A stretch of 11,990 nt of DNA from Candidatus Jidaibacter sp. (lineage in GTDB: Bacteria > Pseudomonadota > Alphaproteobacteria > Rickettsiales > Midichloriaceae): the NCBI GenBank assembly GCA_021298045.1, contig JAJTHY010000036.1, forward strand, positions 1 to 11,990, given 5' to 3'. Positions 6,894-11,990 of this stretch are shown piece after piece (the first letter of the stretch is position 1; each line of letters begins with the position of its first letter). The position numbers and the translations under genes were made by a program. Under the pieces are notes generated by a model. It was not told where the DNA came from, ran no database searches, and was given only the letters and a program-made list of their open reading frames with translations.

Positions 6894-7790
6894 GTGTCTT
6901 TTGATCGGTTAGAGCGTAAGTTGGGTGAAATAGGGGAGCTTTTGCTTGATAAGCTTGCTGAGATTTTACCGCTGCCAGAGGGTGAGAAAGAGCAAAGCCT
7001 TTTTGAAGCTATGCGGTATTCAACCCTTTCTCGTGGTAAGAGGTTGCGTCCGTTCTTAACGGTGGAGACAGCGCAACTATTTGGCGTTAGTCTGGACTCT
7101 TCTTTGCAAACTGCTGCCGCTGTAGAGTTGATTCACTCATACTCTTTAATACACGATGATCTTCCGGCAATTGATAATGATGATTTCAGGCGCGGTTTGC
7201 CAAGCTGTCATAAAAAATTTGGTGAAGCGGTTGCAATTTTAGCTGGAGACTCTTTGCTTACTTATGCATTTCAAGTGCTTTCAGATGATGTAACTCATAG
7301 AGATCCTGCTGTGCGCATAGAGCTTGTGAGTCAGGTTGCAAAAGCTGCTGGATTTTCCGGTATGGTTGGTGGGCAAGTTATAGATATTTTGGCACAAAAT
7401 AGTGATTTGGATTTTAATGAAATAGTGCGCTTGCAGAGGATGAAGACAGGCGCTTTATTTGCCATTTCTTGTGAGGCTGGTGCTATTTTGGGTAAAGCGC
7501 CTAGAAACTTAAGGAATTGCCTGCGTGCTTATGCTAATAATTTAGGTTTGGCATTTCAGATAACTGATGATCTTTTGGATGTGGAGGGTACCAGAGAGGA
7601 AACTGGTAAAGCTGTTAGAAAAGATGCAAATGCCGCTAAAGCTACTTTGGTTTCTTGTTTAGGTATTGAACCTGCAAGAGCGCATGCTAAAATGTTGGCT
7701 ACGCAGGCTATAGAACATTTAGCTGTATTTGGGGATCAGGCCTCCATGCTGCGTGAGTTAGCTGAATATGTGATTAGCAGGACAAAATAG
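6894..7790 (+). CDS. ispA: IspA-type polyprenyl (farnesyl/geranylgeranyl) diphosphate synthase
   Basis: This cytoplasmic enzyme condenses isopentenyl diphosphate with dimethylallyl or geranyl diphosphate to make farnesyl (possibly geranylgeranyl) diphosphate, the precursor for undecaprenyl phosphate and quinone side chains. At 298 residues it has the usual family length. Visible motifs are GKRLRP (48-53, substrate binding) and the first Asp-rich motif HDDLPAIDNDDFRRG (87-101), with Asp88, Asp89 and Asp94 binding magnesium. Next come MVGGQVIDI (157-165), MKTGALF (183-189) and the second Asp-rich motif FQITDDLLDVEG (221-232). The form DDLPAxDxDDxRRG with Tyr-Ser-Leu-Ile-His before it is typical of bacterial short-chain (IspA) enzymes. 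A GTG start is fixed by the GGGGAGGA ribosome site. The gene stands alone, without the xseB or dxs neighbours common in other bacteria, and ends one base before the stop of the convergent repeat gene. The exact product chain length cannot be read from sequence. Confidence 0.93.
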   Translation: MSFDRLERKLGEIGELLLDKLAEILPLPEGEKEQSLFEAMRYSTLSRGKRLRPFLTVETAQLFGVSLDSSLQTAAAVELIHSYSLIHDDLPAIDNDDFRRGLPSCHKKFGEAVAILAGDSLLTYAFQVLSDDVTHRDPAVRIELVSQVAKAAGFSGMVGGQVIDILAQNSDLDFNEIVRLQRMKTGALFAISCEAGAILGKAPRNLRNCLRAYANNLGLAFQITDDLLDVEGTREETGKAVRKDANAAKATLVSCLGIEPARAHAKMLATQAIEHLAVFGDQASMLRELAEYVISRTK

Positions 7791-7791
7791 G

Positions 7792-10700
7792 TTATCTAAT
7801 CCACTCTGGGAGTACTGCATCGAAGGTTTGGTCTATAAAATGTAGCGCATTATCTATGATATCATTTCCATTAATGCAGCTTTGCGAAGTGTAGTTCAAA
7901 AATCCAATAGCGGAAGCCGCTAAGGATAAGTGTATATTTTCTGTAATGTTGATTGTACGCAGCGGCGGGGGCAACAATAAATATTCCAATAAAGGGTAAC
8001 CTATTGAAGCTATAAGCGATGATCCGAACAGAAAATACTGCGGTGATGAAGTGAAGTAGTGGTGGTTTCCATAACGTAAAAGTTTTGAAAATTGTGTAGA
8101 ATACAGAAGTGAAGCAGCAGTTGTCATGTATCGAATATCGCTTCTTACAGATAACACCTGCATTAAGTAGTTAATTCCAGTTGTAAAACTGAATGGGAAA
8201 AAGGAATTGAATAATAAATTAGTGCAGAGGTTCTCATTGGGTGTTATGTGTTTGCGAGCTTTTTCTTCGTCGATTTTCATTTGATTTTCATAGTCTCCCC
8301 TATAAATTTTTTCAAAGATACTTCTATCGTGTTCTGGGTTGTTCAGATATTTTACAAGCCACTCAAGATACTCAGGTGAATCCCTGAAATCCTCAATTTT
8401 TCTCCAATGCTGAGGGTATTTATCAGCAAAATGATCTTTGAAAAAAGATTGGAAAGTTTTTTCTTTAAATGAGTTGAATCGAATTACATATAATAAACGG
8501 CCAATAGTTTTATCAGACATTATTTTTTTTTGATGATTTTCTCTACAAGCAACTCCTTCTTCGTGATACCATTCAAGATAAATTGCCAAGCAATTCAGCA
8601 ATTTAATTTGCTTATTAGTGTTCTTCGCTCTAACTTTGATCAGGTCTGAGAGTATGAAAAGTGGATAGTAATTTTGATATGGATAAATCTTTTTAAAGAT
8701 TTGTTTATCATAGTTTGAGTTGTTCAAAAGCCACTCGAGATACTCAGTTGAATCCCTGAAACCCTTAATTTTTCGCCAATACTGAGGGTATTTATCAGCA
8801 AAATGCTCTTTGAAAAAAGATTGGAAAGTTTCTTTTTTAAATGAGTTTAATTGAATTTCACGTAATAAACTGACAATAGTTTTATCAGAAATTGTTTTTT
8901 TTGGATACTCTTCTCTATAAGCAACTCCTTCTTCGTGATGCCATTCAAGATAAATTCCAAGGCAATGCAGCAAGTTAAATTTCTCCCTACTGTTCTTCGC
9001 TCTAACTTTGCTCAGGTCTGAGAGTATGTGAAATGGATAGTAATTTTGATATGGATAAATCTTTTTAAAGATTTGTTTATCATAGTTTGAGTTGTTCAAA
9101 AGCCACTCAAGATACTCAGGTGAATCCCTGAAACCCTTAATTTCCCCCCAATACTGAGGGTATTTATTAGCGAAATGCTCTTTGAAAAAAGATATAAAAT
9201 TTTGTTCTTTAAATAATTTTGAGTGGAGTGTTTGTAAATGTTCAAAAGTTAAAGTTGAGAGAGGATTGCCATCTATTCCTTTAACATACTGCAAAATGGC
9301 ATCATTATCTTTCTGCATAGCTGTAAGTTCGTCATCAGATAAATTTGGAATTACAAAATTAAAAAATATTTCCCCATGTTTCTTTTTATGTATATTTAAA
9401 TCTTTAATAAGTGATTCAATTTTGTTCCAAAGATTATCTTGAGAGGCGTCTTTTTTCTTCTCACTAAGTAATAGTTCAAAAACTTTTAGCAGATCTTCTG
9501 CAATATTTTGTGGGATATTCCGATCATAAATAAGTTTGAAGACACTTTTATTAAAATCTGTTTTTACTTTATTTGCAAGCCAGTTAAGATATTCAGATGA
9601 ATCCCTAAAATTCTCAATCTTCTTCCAATACTGAGGGTATTTATTAGCGAAATGCTCTTTGAAAAAAGATATAAAATTTTGTTCTTTAAATAATTTTGAG
9701 TGGAGTGTTTGTAAATGTTCAAAAGTTAAAGTTGAGAGAGGATTGCTATCTATTCCTTTAACATACTGCAAAATGGCATCATTATCTTTCTGCATAGCTG
9801 CAAGTTCGTCATCAGATAAATTTGGAATTACAAAATTAAAAAATATTTCCCCATGTTTCTTTTTATGTATATTTAAATCTTTAATAAGTGATTCAATTTT
9901 GTTCCAAAGATTATCTTGAGAGGCGTCTTTTTTCTTGGTAAATAATATTTTGAAAATTTCTTTGGCTTTGGGTAGTATCTGTTCATGATCTGCTTTAGTG
10001 TAGTTGGTCTTGAAAATTTTTTTCAACAATAAGTATAAATTATCAGCAAATAATTTGCTACTAGATTGATATTTGATGTAAATATCAGCTAGCTTGATGT
10101 GCATATTAGATATATTTGGGGCATTAATAATACTCAAAGCATCGATCTCTTCGCAGGCTGGGTTGGTAAATTTTGCTATTAAAGCAATGCTGATTACGCA
10201 AGGATCATTCTCTATTTTATCCTTTGCATTAATCACCCCATAAAGATTGAAATCTGGACCTGTATCCTTAAATTTTCCTTGTGTGACTGCTTCCTCAAGC
10301 GCCACAGAAAATGCATCAAGGAGACGCTTGCGTGCATCCATTAAACTAATAACAGCGGATTTAACCTCTTTACTTAATACTTGGTTATCTTGTGTTTTCC
10401 AATTTTCTATAAATGTAAAGTTGCAATCAACAATGGCTTGGATCACTGTCTTTTGATCGTCGGTTAATTTTTCATTTCTCCCATACGCACTGTTGGCGCA
10501 GTATCTGTATTGAGCGAGATAGATCTTTAAATAAGTTTCAAAATCCACATGGGTTAAAATGTCATATAGAAATTTCTGTCGTTCATCTGCAGGCAGCTTA
10601 GCAACGCTGGTTGAGACATGCTTAGTAAAATCTATAACGGTTTCTTCGTATTTATATTTGTCTATAAAATCAAAAACTGCTTTACAGTTATTTGCATCTA

Positions 10701-11325
10701 AAGATGGGTTCTCAAGCTCTTCAAGGATTGCTTTATGCTCTTCAAGTATCTCATGATTCTCATGTGCTTCAGATATATTAGGGTATAATATCCCAGCTTC
10801 TAAAAATTTTATGATGACGTTAAGCGGTGCCTGGTTTTCAATTGCTTTTAATATAAACATAGTAGTACTAGTCTTAGAATCGAAACCATCAGAGATATAT
10901 GTGCTTGGGAATTTAAAGCCTTCCAAGATAGTTAGATTTTCCAATTGCAAAATTGCATCCCAAGATTTTTCCTCTATAAGGGCAACCATACTTTTAACCA
11001 AATCTAATTGCTGACTGATTAGCTGAGCTAAGATGATGTCTAACTCTTCGCCTGGAGCTTGATTCTTAGTTAAAGGATTCTCGCGCAATAGTAGTGCTTC
11101 TTTTAGTTGGTTGTTGTGAGCTAGGAGTAAAAGCTGCTTTTGTAGGTCTGATACCTTCAGATCTTGATTGGTTGACAGTATCTCTATAATTGTTTTTTTA
11201 TATTTTGGGTATTCAAGTAGCAGGACAAAATCTGCGAATGTCTTAGCAGTGAATTTAAGTAATGCTAATTTTATCTCCTCATCAAAATCTTCCTTTGTCA
11301 AGAATTCAAACTTGTCCTTTGCCAT
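7792..11325 (-). CDS. large modular repeat protein with hydrophobic C-terminal domain
   Basis: I do not recognise this 1177-residue protein. It starts at ATG 11325; TTG starts or a Shine-Dalgarno site were not seen. Residues 1-460 are non-repetitive and helical. Residues 464-567 and 623-726 are two nearly identical copies of module A (KKDASQDNLWNKIESLIKDL, then FFNFVIPNLSDDEL). Residues 727-850 and 851-974 are two diverged copies of module B (SNYDKQIFKKIYPYQNYYP, ILSDL.KVRAKN, IYLEW.HEEGVA). The motif FxSFFKEHFAxKYPQYW, followed by FRDSxEYLxWL, closes each module and occurs four times (near 550, 710, 835 and 960). About 1010-1177 has several hydrophobic stretches (LLFNSFFPFSFTTGINYLM, YFLFGSSLIASIGYPLLEYL, IHLSLAASAIGFLNY) that could cross a membrane. 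There is no N-terminal signal peptide. A type IV-secreted or membrane-anchored host-interaction protein is a possible inference only. A promoter-like pair lies at 11355-11382. Confidence 0.9.
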   Translation of the reverse strand: MAKDKFEFLTKEDFDEEIKLALLKFTAKTFADFVLLLEYPKYKKTIIEILSTNQDLKVSDLQKQLLLLAHNNQLKEALLLRENPLTKNQAPGEELDIILAQLISQQLDLVKSMVALIEEKSWDAILQLENLTILEGFKFPSTYISDGFDSKTSTTMFILKAIENQAPLNVIIKFLEAGILYPNISEAHENHEILEEHKAILEELENPSLDANNCKAVFDFIDKYKYEETVIDFTKHVSTSVAKLPADERQKFLYDILTHVDFETYLKIYLAQYRYCANSAYGRNEKLTDDQKTVIQAIVDCNFTFIENWKTQDNQVLSKEVKSAVISLMDARKRLLDAFSVALEEAVTQGKFKDTGPDFNLYGVINAKDKIENDPCVISIALIAKFTNPACEEIDALSIINAPNISNMHIKLADIYIKYQSSSKLFADNLYLLLKKIFKTNYTKADHEQILPKAKEIFKILFTKKKDASQDNLWNKIESLIKDLNIHKKKHGEIFFNFVIPNLSDDELAAMQKDNDAILQYVKGIDSNPLSTLTFEHLQTLHSKLFKEQNFISFFKEHFANKYPQYWKKIENFRDSSEYLNWLANKVKTDFNKSVFKLIYDRNIPQNIAEDLLKVFELLLSEKKKDASQDNLWNKIESLIKDLNIHKKKHGEIFFNFVIPNLSDDELTAMQKDNDAILQYVKGIDGNPLSTLTFEHLQTLHSKLFKEQNFISFFKEHFANKYPQYWGEIKGFRDSPEYLEWLLNNSNYDKQIFKKIYPYQNYYPFHILSDLSKVRAKNSREKFNLLHCLGIYLEWHHEEGVAYREEYPKKTISDKTIVSLLREIQLNSFKKETFQSFFKEHFADKYPQYWRKIKGFRDSTEYLEWLLNNSNYDKQIFKKIYPYQNYYPLFILSDLIKVRAKNTNKQIKLLNCLAIYLEWYHEEGVACRENHQKKIMSDKTIGRLLYVIRFNSFKEKTFQSFFKDHFADKYPQHWRKIEDFRDSPEYLEWLVKYLNNPEHDRSIFEKIYRGDYENQMKIDEEKARKHITPNENLCTNLLFNSFFPFSFTTGINYLMQVLSVRSDIRYMTTAASLLYSTQFSKLLRYGNHHYFTSSPQYFLFGSSLIASIGYPLLEYLLLPPPLRTINITENIHLSLAASAIGFLNYTSQSCINGNDIIDNALHFIDQTFDAVLPEWIR
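8404..9147 (-). repeat. module B: two tandem 372-base units inside the 1177-residue gene
   Basis: Copies 8404-8775 and 8776-9147 are direct tandem units of 372 bases (124 codons). They are diverged overall, but a block beginning TGGATAGTAATTTTGATATG is identical over about 75 bases at 8662 and 9034. The unit boundary CCAATRCTGAGGGTATTTA recurs at 8404, 8776, 9148 and 9625, so the same short core also links module B to module A. Confidence 0.88.
9148..9936 (-). repeat. module A: two 312-base near-identical direct repeats, 477 bases apart
   Basis: The segment 9148-9459 matches 9625-9936 at 310 of 312 positions by direct reading. The two differences turn Gly into Ser and Thr into Ala in the protein (IDGNP/IDSNP and ELTAMQ/ELAAMQ). 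Between the copies (9460-9624) lies unique sequence encoding residues 568-622. The period of 477 bases is 159 codons, so the frame is kept. Confidence 0.95.
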
Positions 11326-11354
11326 TAAAATGATGCAACAATTAATTTGATGAA

Positions 11355-11382
11355 ACTATACTGATTTTAACAAAAAATACAA
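11355..11382 (-). promoter_or_regulatory. promoter candidate for the 1177-residue gene
   Basis: On the minus strand TTGTAT (11377-11382) is followed after 16 bases by TATAGT (11355-11360, 5 of 6 matches to TATAAT). Transcription would start near 11348, about 22 bases before the ATG at 11325. The -35 match is weak (3 of 6). The site lies between the gene and the IS630 transposase stop at 11410 and could overlap the end of that element. Confidence 0.35.
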
Positions 11383-11409
11383 GATATAGCTAATTCAACT
11401 ACAAAAGAG

Positions 11410-11990
11410 TTACAATAAAAAAGATTTAAAGATATCATCAATAGAATGTCCTGAAGAACGTCTAGCTTTTTTTAGTTGAGCCCATTTTTTCTCAATAGGG
11501 TTGAGATCAGGAGAATAAGGAGGGAGATAGAGCAGAGTGTGATTAGCATCCTCTAGCAATTTGACCATATCAGCTCCTTTATGAAAAGAAGCGTTATCCA
11601 TAACAATAACGCTTTTTCTGGGATATTGGGTAGCAATATCTTATCAACCCAAGTTGTGAATACATCTGTGTTCACAGATCCTGTCAATAATCCTACTGCC
11701 ACTAATGTAGAGCCTATCAAAGCACCTATCGCATTTGTACGGCCTTTAGCGCCCCAATCATGTTTGTCATAACAACGCTTGCCTTTAACAGAGTATCCAT
11801 GCGTTCTAGGCATGTCATGAGCAAAACCGCTTTCATCGATGTAAGCAATTGACCTACATTCTTTTTCTAGTTCCTCAACCTTGCGGCAAAACGTAGATCT
11901 TTTTTCTGGATCCGCTTTAGGATGATTTAGTGTTTTTTTTATATGTCACATCCAGACTTTTCAATGCATTAAAAATACGAGTCTTGCTCA
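11410..11990 (-). pseudogene. IS630-family transposase, 3' part, split by two one-base shifts at A runs
   Basis: Reading from the right edge, the protein runs SKTRIFNALKSLDVTYKK, then TLNHPKADPEKRSTFCRKVE, YIDESGFAHDMPRTHGYSVKG and GALIGSTLVAVGLLTGSVNTDVF. It ends with VMDNASFHKGADMV, LPPYSPDLNPIEKKWAQLKKA and a stop at 11410. This is the catalytic part of an IS630/Tc1-mariner DDE transposase: Asp in YIDES (11835-11837), Asp in MDNAS (11596-11598) and Glu in NPIEKKW (11491-11493). The last two are separated by 34 residues, as expected for DD34E. Two shifts break it. At 11933-11940 an eight-A run (minus strand) would keep frame with seven. At 11613-11617 a five-A run would keep frame with six (then LLPNIPEKSVIVMDNASF). 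Everything else is intact. It may be a recent pseudogene, an element relying on slippage, or a sequencing error. The N-terminal helix-turn-helix part lies outside the window. Confidence 0.88.
11410..11990 (-). mobile_element. IS630-family insertion sequence, partial (one end outside window)
   Basis: The element is identified from its transposase gene. The end nearest the 1177-residue gene should lie in 11360-11409, where TA dinucleotides (the IS630 target) are frequent, for example near 11385-11390. The other end is outside the window, so the terminal inverted repeat and exact boundary cannot be fixed. It is inserted just upstream of, and in the same direction as, the large repeat gene. Confidence 0.75.

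Noticed and set aside
9182..9919. Two matching 86-codon plus-strand frames (9182-9442 and 9659-9919).
   Set aside because: They are the complement of the two module A copies of the minus-strand repeat gene; their similarity only reflects that duplication.
8404..9936. Regularly spaced repeats considered as a CRISPR array.
   Set aside because: Units are hundreds of bases long, remain in one reading frame and encode related protein modules.
10800..10870. A possible ankyrin-like segment in the N-terminal part of the 1177-residue protein (TMFILKAIENQAPLNVIIKF).
   Set aside because: Only one loose match is visible, without the tandem repetition or GxTPLHxA signature required to call ankyrin repeats.

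Overview
The window is AT-rich and densely packed (no stretch over 300 bases lacks a gene). It combines flagellar assembly genes, very long repeat-rich proteins without recognisable enzymatic domains, an IS630-type transposase gene, and a small palindromic element resembling those scattered through Rickettsia genomes. This suggests an intracellular alphaproteobacterium that still carries flagellar genes. A flagellated member of the Rickettsiales (Midichloriaceae-like) is the best guess, but it is an inference without a marker gene.

Layout. (1) Up to 3764 (+) is the C-terminal 1253 residues of a giant helical repeat protein ending in a pentapeptide-repeat-like tract. (2) A short gap (3765-3901) holds a weak terminator and a good -10 box, followed by an acidic coiled-coil protein (3902-4615, +). 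(3) On the minus strand, read right to left, is a flagellar operon: flgI (P-ring protein), then a FlgJ-type rod-binding protein, then a FlgN-like chaperone. A close match to the sigma-54 -24/-12 consensus precedes flgI. An 89-base palindromic element lies inside the start of the rod-binding gene and is read through in frame. (4) Divergent from flgI is an IspA-type polyprenyl diphosphate synthase (6894-7790, +) with a very good ribosome binding site. (5) A 1177-residue protein (7792-11325, -) is built from two kinds of internal repeat, one duplicated almost perfectly (310 of 312 bases), and ends in a hydrophobic, probably membrane-embedded domain. (6) The right edge (11410-11990, -) is the 3' part of an IS630-family transposase with all three DDE residues but two one-base shifts, both at runs of A.

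How the genes fit together. The flgI, rod-binding and FlgN-like genes form one assembly unit for the rod, P ring and hook-filament junction. The ispA product supplies C15 (or C20) prenyl diphosphates for quinone and undecaprenyl synthesis and is not functionally tied to its neighbours. The two giant repeat proteins look like lineage-specific surface or secreted factors, perhaps for host interaction. That role is inferred from architecture only.
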